A stretch of 64,000 bases of DNA, taken from Paguma larvata. Its lineage: Eukaryota > Chordata > Mammalia > Carnivora > Viverridae. The stretch is from contig CM057839.1 in NCBI GenBank assembly GCA_030068075.1, positions 55,890,960-55,954,959 on the forward strand, given 5' to 3'. The notes below the pieces were generated by a model. It saw only the letters and a program-made list of their open reading frames with translations, was not told the DNA's origin and did no database searches. The position numbers were made by a program, and so were the translations under genes. Below, piece by piece: positions 22,173-33,125 of this stretch. Each line of letters begins with the position of its first letter. The stretch's first letter is position 1.

Positions 22173-22466
22173 GTCAGAGGTTGGCAAATTGTGGCCAATG
22201 GACCAAATTCTGCCAATCTGCATATTTATGGCCCTGAGCTAAGAATGGTGTTTGCAATTTCAAAAAGAAGACAGTAATGATGAAGAGGAGTGAGAAAGAG
22301 AAGGTGAAGAAAAGGGAAGGGGGAAAAAGAATACCAATCATCATCACCACTACAACCACCTCAAGAAGAACAAGAAAAAAGAAAAAACCTACAACTGAGC
22401 CTGTATGTGGCCTGAAAAGCCTGAAATACTCACTTTCTAGCCTTTAACAGAAAATGTTTCCCAACA
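22173..22466 (-). mobile_element. Old hAT-type DNA transposon carrying a purine-rich insert
   Basis: Left end GGTCAGAGGTTGGCAAATTG and right end CAGAAAATGTTTCCCAAC resemble the inverted ends of a common mammalian non-autonomous hAT element (GTCAGCAAAC...GTTTGCCGACC type). Internal blocks GGCCAATGGACCAAATTCTG and TATGTGGCCTGAAAAGCC fit too. The usual interior is largely replaced by a GA/GAA-rich tract (22262-22385). Confidence 0.6.
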
Positions 22467-22945
22467 TCATAACATAAGGACCTCATAAGGGAGACAGAGT
22501 TCAGTCACCTCCAACTTCAGCATTGGGAACCAATCAGACATCCAGAAGTCCAAGCTGGAGTAGGAACATCCTGATGGACAGGTGCCAGATGCATAGGTAC
22601 CAGAGCGAACCAACCACACCTCCACGGGGCCTAAGAGAGAAGGGATGAAATCTGTGCCTCAGCAGCTACTCCTTGTAAATGCATGAGGATAGGTAAGGTT
22701 CTTCTTGAACCCATTCATGGGTCTCAGGGTGGAGAAGAAAGACATCAACTCTATTGAGAGAGGAGAAATGGCTATGATTGGGAACTGGAACTTTGAATCA
22801 AGTATCACATAAGTCTGAGTTAACCTGAAAATCGTGGCCTAAGCTTAAGACTTCTTAATTTAGGCATTTTACCTTGCTTTCTGAGCTATTAGAAGAGAGC
22901 TCCAGGGCAAAATAAGAATAGTCTTTGAAAGAAAAGATTATTTTT
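22467..22945. other. Single-copy stretch, no feature seen
   Basis: No open frame or recognised repeat. Confidence 0.4.
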
Positions 22946-23640
22946 TTATTTGTATGTTGGGAGTCATCTTGGGCTCACAGGCTGAGACACCTCCCTGTGT
23001 GGAAAGGCAGTCGTAGCAAAGCTCCTGCCAATCAAATGGTGCCCAGTCTTACCTCCTTCTAAATAATTTTTCAGGCTTGGATTTCTTGAGCTGCTCTCAT
23101 TGGCCCCAAGGAATGTAATGCTCTTCTGTTTTATGGCATTTAAATAAAAAGGAAGGACCTGAAGTGTGATGCTTTGATGGATTACATCTGAATGAGAGTA
23201 GCCTAGCCAGAAGCAGTCTTAAAGTTGCATCTTGGGGATGGGTTGCACAGATTGATAGCAGTTATGAGCTGGCTGGATATTGACTTGTGTAAACGTCGGG
23301 CCCCTATTATGTAAATTCACTCATTCACAAGCAAAGGACAAGCTTTGGGAATTCTGTCCTTCCCGGATGGGTTGCACCTGCCCCCGTTGTAGTTGGAAGA
23401 ACAGGCAGAAAGACTCCTGGCCTGTTTATAGATAATTAAAGTAGGCCTAGGTAACACCCTCTTCTCTCCCCCTGCCTTAAATTTATATGCTAATTAACTT
23501 GAAAACAACTTGCAAGATTGAGGAGGTCGCTGTTTTGCTGATAAACACACATTGTTGTTCAAATTATGCTTACTGATGGCATGTCACTCATCTCATCGCT
23601 GTAATGCCACTTACTACCTTTAAAATACTGGGATCAGTAG
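22946..23640. promoter_or_regulatory. Candidate cis-regulatory (enhancer-like) stretch
   Basis: About 700 bases free of recognisable repeats and of low-complexity runs. It carries a cluster of developmental factor motifs: CCAATCAAAT (23028), forkhead-like GTAAAC (23289-23294), TAATTA (23433-23438), an exact octamer-variant ATGCTAAT (23487-23494) running into TAATTAA, and SOX-like ATTGTTG (23551-23557). It has no open frame and no CpG island. The motif matches are seen directly; enhancer function and conservation are inference. Confidence 0.3.
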
Positions 23641-23645
23641 GGCAG

Positions 23646-23700
23646 ACACACACACACACACACGCACGCGCACACACACACACGCACACACACACACACG
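23646..23700. repeat. (CA)n microsatellite with CG interruptions
   Basis: CA run interrupted by CACGCACGCGCACA and further CG steps. It is a purely alternating purine-pyrimidine tract. Confidence 0.95.
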
Positions 23701-23880
23701 CCTGGTTCCAGAAACTGTGCAGTCCTTCTGAGTCAATCATCGGGCTAACACCTTTCCTCCTTCGGAAGATTCCTGGACGTGCCAGAGCTGGACTCTGGCC
23801 TTTGTATACATCTATGCTATTTACATGTTGATCCCAATTGTCTTAAATTTATAAAAGAATCTTCTATTTAAGGAGAGGTT

Positions 23881-24215
23881 GTGCTATAGTTTAACTAACT
23901 TTGAAATCTCAGTGGCTTGTCACAACAAAGGTTTATTTCTCACTCATTATTTGTTCCTGCTTGGTGGGCAGAGTACTTTCCTGCACATGGCCTCTTAGAG
24001 ACCAAGGCTAATGGAGGCCATGTCATCCTGTAATTGTGCTAAATGTAGCCTCTGAGGTCACTATAGAGGGGAAGAAGAATTTGAGGGAGAAATATCTGCT
24101 CTAATTGTCCTAACCTGGAAACAAGTACATCATTTCTGTTCATAGTCCATGGGATAGAATGAATAATATGATATCATCCTAACTGCAAGGTTTGGAAATA
24201 TAACAGAAAGAAAAC
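23881..24215. mobile_element. Ancient interspersed repeat, family uncertain
   Basis: Blocks AGTGGCTTGTCACAACAAAG, TTTATTTCTCACTCATTATT and CCAAGGCTAATGGAGGCC, then an AACTGCAAGG block, resemble a common old mammalian repeat that reads ...GTGGCTTAAAACAACA...TTATTTCTC.... I cannot assign LTR versus another class. Confidence 0.4.
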
Positions 24216-24328
24216 AGTAGGGGATTCTACTCACCCTTTACAGACATTATCATAGAGTTTAGGAAGTGTACGTGCTTTAGAAAGTGTACTAAGGTGTCTA
24301 CAAACAGAGACAAGGGCTGAGAATTTTA

Positions 24329-24541
24329 TTTTTTAAATGTTTATTTTTGAGAGAGAGAAAAAGCACAAACATGAATGCAGGAAGAGCAGGGAGGGATGGA
24401 GACAGAGAATCTGAAACAGACTCCAGGCTCTGAACCATAAGCACAGAGCCCGATGCGGGGCTTGAACTCACAAACCCCGAGATTATCACCTGAGACAAAG
24501 TCAGATGCTTAACCGACTGAGTCATCCAAGAACCCCAAGAT
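24329..24541 (-). mobile_element. Carnivore tRNA-derived SINE
   Basis: A/T tail, GA-rich arm, ACAGACTCCAGGCTCTGA body and ACTGAGTCATCCAAGAACCCC head. Flanked by CTGAGAATTTTA (24317-24328) and CTAAGAATTTTA (24542-24553), a one-mismatch duplication. Confidence 0.92.
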
Positions 24542-24735
24542 CTAAGAATTTTAAAACATAGTTTGAAGGCAAAATAATGAAAAAGACAAGTAATACACCC
24601 TCAGCAATAAAAAGTTAAGACAAACTAAAATCATGAAAAATTAGAAAAAAGTAAGCTTAAGGAAGACCATAAATTGATTTCCCAAGATTTATTTTATTTT
24701 ATATTTTTAGAGTCAAAATACTGTGTACATATTTT

Positions 24736-26044
24736 TTTCTTTTTCTTTTCTTTTTTCAAAAAAATTCCAGTTAGTTAACAGTGTTACATTAGTTTCAGGT
24801 ATACTACATAGTGGTTCACAATTCCATACATCACCTACTGTTCATCTGGACAAATGCACTCCTCAATTTCCATTACCTATTTAACCCATTCTCCAACCCC
24901 TCCCCTCTAGTAATCATCATTTCTCTTTAGTTAAGAGTCTCTTTTTCTCTTTCACTTTTTCTCATTGTTTTGTTTCTTAAATTCTACATATAGTGAAATC
25001 ATATGCTGTTTGTCTTTCTCTGATTTCACTTAGCATTATACTCTAGCTACTTCCATATCCTTGCAAATGGCAAGATTTTAATTTTTTGTGATTAAATAAT
25101 ATTGCAATATGTATATATACCACATCTTTTTTATCCATTCATCAGTCATTGGACACTTGGGATGCTTCCCATAATCTAGCAATTGTAAATAATGCTGCTA
25201 TAAACATAGGGGTTTGTGTATCCCTTTGAATTAGTGTTTTTGTATTCTTTGGGCAAATACTGAGTAGTGTGATTGCTGGATTGTAAGGTAGTTCTATTTT
25301 TAACTTTTTGATGAACCTCTGTACTCTTTTGGAGAGTGGCTGCACCAGTTTGCATTCCCGTCCACAGTGCAAGAGGATTCCCCTTTCTTCACATCCTCGC
25401 TAACACCTGATTTTTTGTGTGTGTTGGTGATTTTAGCCATTCTGACAGGTGTGAGGTGATGCCTCATTGTGGTTTTGATTTGCATTTCCCTAATGATTGG
25501 TGAGGAACATCTTTCATGTGTCTGTTTGTATCTAGATGTTTTCTTTGGAGACATGTCTCTCCATGTCTTAATTGGATTATTTATTTTTTGAGTGTTAAGT
25601 TTTATAAATTCTTTATATATTTTGGACACTAACCCTTTATTGGCTTTGTCATTTACAAATATCTTCTCTCATTAAGTAGGTTGTCTTTTAGCTTTGTTGA
25701 TTGTTTCCTTTGCTGTGCAGAAGCTTTTTATTTTGATGTAATCCAAATAGTTCATTTTTGCTTTTGTTTCCTTTGTCTCATGAGCCCTATCTAGAAAAAT
25801 GTTGTTAGGGCCAGTGTCAGAGAAATTACTGCCTATTTTCTCTTCTAGGATTTTTATGATTTCTGGTTTCACTTAGTTTTTTAATCCATTTTGAGTGTAT
25901 TTTTATGTATAGTGTAAGAGAGTGGTCCAGTTTTATTCTTCTGCATTGTAGCTGTCCAGTTATCCCAGTATCATTTGTTGAAGAGACTTGTACCCATTGT
26001 ATATTCTTGCCTTCTTTGTTGAAGATAGACCATATAATTGTTAC
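24736..26044 (-). mobile_element. 5'-truncated L1 (ORF2 C-terminal half and 3' UTR), minus strand
   Basis: T-rich tail complement at about 24728-24756, then the 3'-end complement (CAGTTAGTTAACAGTG, TTAGTTTCAGGTATAC). Minus-strand frames between 25142 and 25872 still show well-known ORF2 landmarks in order: [60 protein letters not shown], and [15 protein letters not shown] before TPMFIAALFTIARLW. Stops and frameshifts break ORF2. The element ends abruptly near 26044, where a plus-strand L1 begins. Confidence 0.92.
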
Positions 26045-26045
26045 C

Positions 26046-26632
26046 ATGTAATTATCTACACTCCCATGTTCATAATGGCATTATTTACATAGCAAAGACA
26101 TGGAAACAACCTGAGTCCATCAACGGATGAATGGATAAAAAAGTTGTGATGCCACATATATATGGGTTTATGATGAATGAAATAAGTTAGAGAAAGAAAT
26201 ACTGTAAAATCTCATTTATATGTGGAATGTAAAAACAATAAAAACTCTCCAAAACACAAAAACAAAAAACAACCTCCTAGAAAATGATCAGACAAGTGCT
26301 TACCAAAGGTTAAGGGGGAGAAAAGGGGAATTTGAGGAAGGTGAGCAAAAGGTACACATTTTCAGTTATAAGATGACTGAGTGCTAGGGATATAATGTAA
26401 AACATGACAAATACATAGTTAACTTGCTGTATGATATATAGGAAAGTTTTTAAGAGAGTAGATTCTAAGAGCTTTCATCACAAGGAGAAAAATTTTTTCT
26501 TTATATTGTATATGTATGAGATGATGTTAGCAAAACTTGTTGCAGTGATTTCACAACATATACAAACCTAATTGGCATTAAACTTAGAAGGCGATGTATG
26601 TCAATTATTTCTCAGTAAAACTAGAAAAAAAT
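26046..26632 (+). mobile_element. 5'-truncated L1 3' end, plus strand, head-to-head with its neighbour
   Basis: Starts with CCCATGTTCATAATGGCATT, CATGGAAACAACCTGAGTCC, GATGAATGGATAAAAAAG, and ends CGATGTATGTCAATTATTTC then TCAGTAAAACTAGAAAAAA. It repeats L1 positions also present in the minus-strand L1 at about 25130-25230, so the two are separate copies and not one inverted element. Confidence 0.82.
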
Positions 26633-26639
26633 TGTCGAA

Positions 26640-26890
26640 GGTTAAAAAAGGCTATATACTGTATCATTCCATTTATATTGCACTCTTAAAAAGGGTATGA
26701 TAAGGATTGAGTACACGTCAGTGGTCTTCAGAGATTGAGGCAGGATAAAATAACTTGGAGTAATGAAACTGTTCTGTATCATGATTGTAGAGATGGCTAC
26801 CTACCTATGCAGTTGAGTCACAAACCATACGACTATACACTGCAAAATGGAATTTTCTGCATACAAATTTTGGAATTTTTACATATTAAA
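26640..26890 (+). mobile_element. Older L1 3' end, plus strand
   Basis: GGCTATATACTGTATCATTC then CATTTATATTGCACTC, a GAAACTGTTCTGTATCATGA block, TGATTGTAGAGATGGCTACC, and an ACTATACACTGCAAAATGG-like end. These match the 3' end of old L1s in sense orientation. Confidence 0.65.
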
Positions 26891-26929
26891 AAATAATAAT
26901 ATGAAAATATTTTCTATGGAGCAGGAAAA

Positions 26930-27460
26930 AATGGCATTTGGTATCATTCCTTCCTGAAAAATAAATTAAGGAAAGCTAATGGTAAAAATTTAAGGTGAAA
27001 CTTAAGATTTTATCAGACAAAACAAAAGTTTGGGGAAATCTCTGCATCCAGACCTACCCTATAAAGAATTTGACTTCTTTAGGCTGAAGGATAATATGCC
27101 CAGGTGGAAGTACAAAACTGGAGGAAGAACTGAAGAGCACTGAGAAAAGGAAATCTGTAGGAAAATATAAAAGAATAATGGATATTTAAAGCAAAAATAA
27201 CAATGTATCATGGAGATTATAACATATAAAAATGGAAATCATAACACAAAGCGTTGAAGGCGTACACTGAGTTAAACTGATTAAGGTATGTGGAATGGTT
27301 GGGAAGAGGTAAAAGTATTAATCTGTGGTAGGCTAACACAATGGATTTACAATCACAACAGAAAAAGACACAGATCTAATGAGAAAGTTAAGAGACCAAA
27401 CGGAATAAAATAAAATTTCATTACTTTCCAAGTAGACAATAAGCTTGTGAAATGGTGCTG
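26930..27460 (+). mobile_element. Old L1 upstream fragment, plus strand
   Basis: Blocks CTTAAGATTTTATCAGACAA, CAGACCTACCCTATAAAGAA, ATTTGACTTCTTTAGGCTGA and AATATAAAAGAATAATGG resemble the sense strand of the region around ORF1 in old L1s. Confidence 0.5.
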
Positions 27461-27524
27461 AGTATTGTCATTCCTCAAGGAAGTAACTCCAAAATGAGTA
27501 TTGGTATATACTCACCCGTTAGAA

Positions 27525-27990
27525 TTACCTGTAGTTATGAAATAAAATACTCAAAAACTTAGTGGCTTGAAATAGTAACAGTAATATTTTTCCCAGTTCC
27601 TCATCTGGACTAACTCCATTGGGCAATTCTGCTGCATGTTGCTTTTGTTGCACTTGGAACTTCCAAGGTGACTTCTTCACTCAGCAGATCCAGCACTTCA
27701 GGGGAGATGGTTGGAACAGCTAGGCTCACCTGAGTAGTCTATGCTAATGTTTCTACCTCCCGTCTCCCTCTCCATGTAGTCTCTCTAGCAGCATAGGCAG
27801 ACATCTTCATGTGATAGATAGATCAGGTCTGTCAGAGCAAGTGTCCCCAGACAACAAGCCCCAATGTGTATTTATCACAGTTTAACTTTTGTCACACTTG
27901 TTAATATCCCACTGGCTGAAATGAATCACATGGCCAAGACCCAAGTCAATGTGGGAGGAGACTGTACAAGGGCAGGGATATTTGTGAGGA
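27525..27990. mobile_element. Ancient interspersed repeat, family uncertain
   Basis: An AAAACTTAGTGGCTTGAAATA block, CAATTCTGCTGCATGTTG, a TCTCTCTAGCAGCATAGGCAG region, then GGCCAAGACCCAAGTCAATG and GGGAGGAGACTGTACAAGGGC. The order fits a common old mammalian repeat (GTGGCTTAAAACAAC...GGGGAGGGGATTACACAAGG). I cannot assign its class with confidence. Confidence 0.4.
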
Positions 27991-28029
27991 TAGAGAATCA
28001 CATAGCAAGAATGACTAAACTTTAAAAAA

Positions 28030-28770
28030 TTGAGATTCCAAATGTTGGTAAAAATGTGGAGCAACTAAAACTTTTATAAATTGTTAGGAGTGTAAGTTGT
28101 TTCAACTATTTGAGAAAACTTTGGTGGTATCCGTTAAAACATGCCTGTGCTATGAGCCAGCATGTCTCATAGCAAGAGAATTGAGTAAACATCCACAACA
28201 AGACTGCTATGGCATTGTTGTTAGCTTTATTCATGAATGTCAAAAACTGGAAAAAAAAAGTCCATCATCAAGATAATGGGCTAATACATAACAGAGTATT
28301 CATAAAATGGAATAATGCACAACAGTAAAAAGAACAAAACCTTGCTACACTTAACAGTCTGGATGAATCTTAGAGACAGAATGTTGTACAAAATAAAATA
28401 CATTGGGTGGTTCAATTTAGAGGATGATCAAATGTCCTGGATTTAGCACTCGATAATCTACATCTGGGAAACTCCTCAGAGCTAGACAAACTACGATGGC
28501 TAGTCTTGCTACATTTGTATGAGGTTTAAGGACAAGTATAATTAATCCATGTTTGTCAGAGTCCTAATAGAGTTAGATACTGAGTGGAAAAAGGCAAGAA
28601 GGAACTTCCTGCGGTGTGGAAACTTTCTGTATCTTGAGTTAGATGGTGGTTACATGGGCATAAACACATGTAAAAATTCACTGCTGCAAATTTAAGATTA
28701 GTGTAGTTTATACACATTACTATTTGAATGTTAGACCTCAATAAATAAAGTGCCTGACAGATAGGGGGCA
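28030..28770 (+). mobile_element. Old L1 3' end, plus strand, with a short insert
   Basis: AAATGTTGGTAAAAATGTGG then AGCAACTAAAACT, GTCAAAAACTGGAAAAAA, GTATTCATAAAATGGAATAA, TGGATGAATCTTAGAGACAG, a TAGATGGTGGTTACATGGGC block and a GACCTCAATAAATAAAG end. The sense order of an old L1 is preserved. Bases 28415-28515 do not fit L1 and look like another inserted relic. Confidence 0.75.
28415..28515. mobile_element. Possible small DNA-transposon relic inside the L1
   Basis: A GATCAAATGTCCTGGATTTAG block, then TCTGGGAAACTCCTCAGAGC, resembles a common short mammalian repeat (TCCTGG...GGGAAACCCCTCAG...). It breaks the L1 alignment at both ends. The class is uncertain. Confidence 0.35.
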
Positions 28771-29699
28771 TTCATCTAATATTGGGTCACATCTCTGCAC
28801 ATCTGATCCTTTCCCAAGGGAAGACTTTCTGTTTTCAGAATTTAACTTAAGATAACTTCCCACTCTTGAGTCATGCATTAGATTGTGACAAGTTATTTTC
28901 TTGAACAACTTTTCCTCTCGGCAATCACCACCTGTGATGAAAACACAGAACAGGAAGCTATATCCCAGCAGCTAAGAATAATAGCAAGCAATCTTCTGAA
29001 CTATTTGGCTTGAGGAAAAGATAAAAAGTTATTGAGTCATGAGAATGGTTCCCCGTATCACGATGTGTTTCCCACTGTTTTCTCAAGAATCCTGTGAGAT
29101 ATTCCCAGGGAACTTGCTGAACAGTAGCCAATTGATGGGAGCTCTTCTTGCTGAGAAGAATGCAGTGGTCTCATTCTGGCAGTGTAAGATTACAGAATGT
29201 CTATTTTTCTTCTCATACATCGCCAGTGGCTTAAGCACAGCTCTAAGAAAGAATGCCTGACTGAAAGGGATTCTTGCTATTCTGGGTGTTAAGAAGCATA
29301 TATTAATGCTCGAACTTGGCATTCCCCCTTCATTCACTTGGTTTTATCCCTTTATGGAAAGAAATGTTCAAATTCCTCTTCAGTTGAATTCCTAAGCTTC
29401 CAGAAGGTCTACAAACCTGACTAGGAATTCTTAGGACTTTTGGATGCGGTTTGACAGAAGGACAGGAATACTGCATGTCCCTGTCATTCAGTCCAGTACA
29501 ATATTCTGTTTGATTCTTCATTTGTCTCTCTTTACATAATTTCATGGAGAAGTTCACATTAAAAGCTAATGTATAGAAACATGTTCTTTCACTAGACAGC
29601 TCTTCTGAGTACAATTTTGTGGAAATGAGAATTATTCAGAGGAGAATTGTAGTTAAGGAATACGTTCCCATATGTGTTTATAGTGAGGACAATTCTAGT
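28771..29699. other. Repeat-poor single-copy stretch of 0.9 kb
   Basis: No recognised repeat. Short overlapping frames on both strands (29039-29614) are rich in aromatic and basic residues with no known motif, so they are not called. Two TGAGTCAT motifs lie near 28867 and 29034. Confidence 0.4.
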
Positions 29700-29880
29700 T
29701 CCCAGGAAACAATGTGGACTTAGAATTAAAAACTTGGATTTGATTTGTATTTAACTCCATTCTATAGAACTGTGCAAGTTTGGGCAAGTCACCTAAATTC
29801 TCTGTATCTGAAAATGTGGAGTAATAATACCTGTTTGTCAAGATTGCTAGAAAGCATTTATACAGTCATGCAGTGAAAAC
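29700..29880 (+). mobile_element. MIR SINE relic
   Basis: A GTGGACTTAGAATTAAAAAC block (degenerate AGACTGCCTGGG region), GCAAGTTTGGGCAAGTCACC, TAAATTCTCTGTATCTG, then GTGGAGTAATAATACCTG. The last landmarks match the MIR sense core. Confidence 0.7.
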
Positions 29881-31724
29881 TCACACAATGCTGTTTCCTG
29901 AATAAATTCTTCATTAATGACAGATTTATGCTGTCCATTCTCACTCCTCAAAGGTCCTCCCTGATAGCAGATAGTAAGGACAGGAGTTGGAATGATGATA
30001 ATCTTAACCTCATCCACACAAACCAGTCCAGACACCTGCAGTCTTCAGTTCATGCTAATGTTTCCACCTCCCTGTGTGTTTTGGCTTCAGTTCTGTGCTC
30101 TACCTCTGGGAAAGGCTCTTCACAACACATGCAAGATCAGCCCTTGAATGTTAAACAATTGTTAAATAACAAATGTTACATTAAATAACAAAACCATTAA
30201 CTGCCTCAAGGAATTAGCTGATCCTTGCCTGTTTCTGAAAAAATCAATACTTTCTTGCTAGGTTTCTGAAAGAAGGAACTGAGCTTTCCAGAGTACTGAA
30301 GATTTTAAGGGCTGGTCATGCTTTGTTTTGTTTTTTTCTTTTCTTTTTCATTTTTCTGCCTTTGTATCCCTGTGTCTCAAAAAGAAATCCTGCAGATTAG
30401 AGATAGCAGCACAGAGGAAGAACAGCTTGTACATTATGTTGAAATAAATTTCTAATTGATTTTATACAAAGACTTAACTACAGGTTTTTTTTTTTAATAG
30501 CTTCAATTTCATTTGTAGCATTTAATCTACTGATTTGATCCTGGAAATGATATAGAAATTTAGCTTTTCTGAAACTTGTTGCTTGAATCGAAAGCATACT
30601 GGAGCATTTATAGACTCTGTCAACTTGCTTTTTTAGAATAGAATGATTTCAGTGTCAGCATAATTGCTCAGCTCTCTCCTTGGGGGGATTTGGGAGTGAA
30701 GTGGATAGTTAAGAGCAAAGAAGTAGACTTTGTGGTCTGCTTTCAGGGAATCAGAATCATTAAGGCATCCCCTCCATATCCTTCAAGATGCCTGACATCT
30801 ATAATTTTAAAATTCAATTACTTAAGACCTTGTTTTTTGATGAATAAGCAAATCCCCTCCATTGGCTCCCCAGTTCTATCCCTGGGCTCTGGCAGGCAAG
30901 CCCCCCATCTCAGGCGATGTTGAGTGTCACTTTTCTGGGAGAAGGAATAGCTTGCTTTCTCCTAGCCCGGGTCCTGAGCATCTTTGTTTTCTTCTAAGAA
31001 AAGTTTTCAGCAGGAATTCCAATCATGACCCAGTAGCACTCTTTCTAGCCCTGGAAGGAATTGTCTTATATTAGCCATGTTCTTCCCTTTTGTGACTTAG
31101 GAGCATGAACCCATCTAAAACCTCTATCCAAGTCTTTGTTCAGGGAGTGGCCCTACTTCAGTTACTGCTTTTTTCCCCTCCTCATTATAAAACTACTTTT
31201 ATAAAGAGGGATCTTCCTGGCATATCACAGATAGTGGACTCTGCACAGTCCAGATGTAAGCAAAACCTTTGGCTCTCATGAGTCAGATTCTCATGACTCT
31301 TACGTGTTGACAAGGAAGCAAACTATCCATGGTCCTGCCTATTTTCTTGAATAGTTTCTCCACTTCCCTGAAGCTTTAATTACCTCAGTTTCCCTGGAAT
31401 TTACCACTAAATTCCTGTTACCTCTTGCTGCTTTGCCCTTTCTCCTATGCGGCAGTCTTATCTGGTCAGCCCTTCTCTCTCTTCTCCAGCAAAGTGCAAC
31501 TTTACCATCATTACTACCTTTAACATAAACGAAGATCCGAAAGAAGATTTGCCACTATCTAATCCCTGCTTTGTTATGACTAAGGGCTGACCTAGCTCAG
31601 TGCTGTAATTCCAGGGGCTGGAAATGCAATGGGAATTGTAACCTGAGGCAAAGGTTGAGAGTTAAATAAACAAATACACAAACCAACAATCAGGATTCTA
31701 GAAGTGGGACCCTACGGGTCTGGA
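29881..31724. other. Repeat-poor single-copy stretch of 1.8 kb
   Basis: No recognised repeat apart from a T-rich run near 30486. No open frame beyond about 86 codons. The frames at 29928-30188 and 30690-31074 show no recognisable family. Confidence 0.4.
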
Positions 31725-31926
31725 AGTGCTGTCCAATACAACTTTCTGAAATGATGGAAGTGTTCCATAACATTCTGTATTGTCCAGTGTGGTAGTCACC
31801 AGCCACATGTGCCTACTGAACACTTGTGATGTGACAAGGGTAACTGAAGAACTGAGTTTTTATATGCTTTTAATTAATTTTAATTTAAATAGTCACATGT
31901 GAGTAGTGCCACACACTGTAAAGCTT
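31725..31926 (+). mobile_element. Old hAT-type DNA transposon relic
   Basis: Left end AGTGCTGTCCAATACAACTT, then ATGATGGAAGTGTTCCATAA, GTGGTAGTCACCAGCCACAT, and TAATTTTAATTTAAATAGTC. This is a common mammalian non-autonomous hAT element with CAGTGCTGTCCAATA ends. The right end has decayed. Confidence 0.7.
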
Positions 31927-32549
31927 CTATCTAGAAGGAGATATACTAACTTCCAAAGAGGTCAGAGGGAGGACTGGAGCCAGATACAGATTCTGGAGTG
32001 AGGAGCCAAGAGGAGATTATACTCAAAAGCAAATTAGGCAAGAGTAAAGAGAAAAGGTTCATTGGAAAAAGTCATTACAAGTATTTTTCTAGAAAACTAG
32101 TCTTTACTACTTTTGTGCCCCAACATTTTTCCTAAGCGATCAGTTAGCTTTCTCTGAAAAATCATCGAAAGCTCACATACCATGACAATCAACATTACAG
32201 CTTTCACTTCTGCAAATTAACTATAGCTTTGATTTAATTACTGTTTTTTGTTTAGTTTATGTATTTCTGTTTAATATTGAATGTTTCCAAAGGAGTTTAC
32301 AAAGATTTATTATTGAAAAATGCTTCTCACCCTTGTTTAGGGACTTAAGGCCACTCATTTTAGACAAATCACCTGGGAATAGATCTGATAAAATGAGTCC
32401 AGGGATAGAATCAGATAGGATCTCAAACAAAGGCAGGCTTGGAAGCCACAGTAGCTTATGTTTCCAGGATATAGAAGCTTCTGGGAGAGTAGCAGCTTTT
32501 ATCACCCTGTACATTTGCATAAAACATAATCTACTCAGATATATTAATA
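31927..32549. other. Single-copy stretch, no feature seen
   Basis: Overlapping frames on both strands near 32257-32635 have no known motif. Confidence 0.4.
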
Positions 32550-32759
32550 AGCAGAAAATTAATTTATTTGTTCATTTAACAAATAATGTCATATGCCCAG
32601 CACCATTCTGGGGGCTGGGGAAAAAAGAAATATAAAACAAATGTATCCCTGACCCTCGGGAATGGAGACAGCAGATGATTAACAAATCGTAAATCTATAA
32701 TAAACACATAAATAAAATATGTTAGGTATTGATACATCCAATAAGAAAATAGCAGGAGT

Positions 32760-32933
32760 GAGGTTCCTGGGAGATGTGGTTAAGTGTCAGACTCCTGATT
32801 TTTGGCTCAGGCCGTGATCTCATGGTTCCTCAGTTCGTTCAAGCCCCATATCAGGCTCTGCATGCTGACAGTGTGGAACCTGCTTGGATTCTCTCTCTGC
32901 CCCTCAACTCCTCAAAATAAATAAATAAACTTA
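32760..32933 (+). mobile_element. Carnivore tRNA-derived SINE, left of a tandem pair
   Basis: Degenerate head (GGTTCCTGGGAGATGTGG), TTTTTGGCTCAGGCCGTGAT, AAGCCCCATATCAGGCTCTG, a short CT arm, then AATAAATAAATAAACTT. It lies in the L2. Confidence 0.88.
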
Positions 32934-32943
32934 GAGAGAGAGA

Positions 32944-33125
32944 GGGGTGCCTGGATGGCTTAGTCGGTTGAATGTCCAACTCTTGATGTTGGCTCAGGTC
33001 ATGATCATGTGATTTGTGAGATCGAGCCCAGTGTCAAGTCTGCTTGGGATATCTCTCTCTCTCTTTCTCTTTGTCTCTGTCTCTCAAAAATAAATGAATA
33101 AGCATTAAAAAAAGAAATTAAAAAA
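32944..33125 (+). mobile_element. Carnivore tRNA-derived SINE, right of a tandem pair
   Basis: GGGGTGCCTGGATGGCTTAG head, TGTTGGCTCAGGTCATGATC, AGATCGAGCCCAGTGTCAAG, (CT)n arm, and AAATAAATGAATAAGC plus an A tail. Same orientation as, and directly after, the SINE at 32760. Confidence 0.9.

Noticed and set aside
25142..25872. Minus-strand frames that look like real protein
   Set aside because: They are L1 ORF2 remnants in several frames with stops, not a host gene.
29039..29614. Overlapping open frames on both strands as a compact gene
   Set aside because: Short, overlapping, with no motif. Expected by chance in a stretch of moderate G+C.
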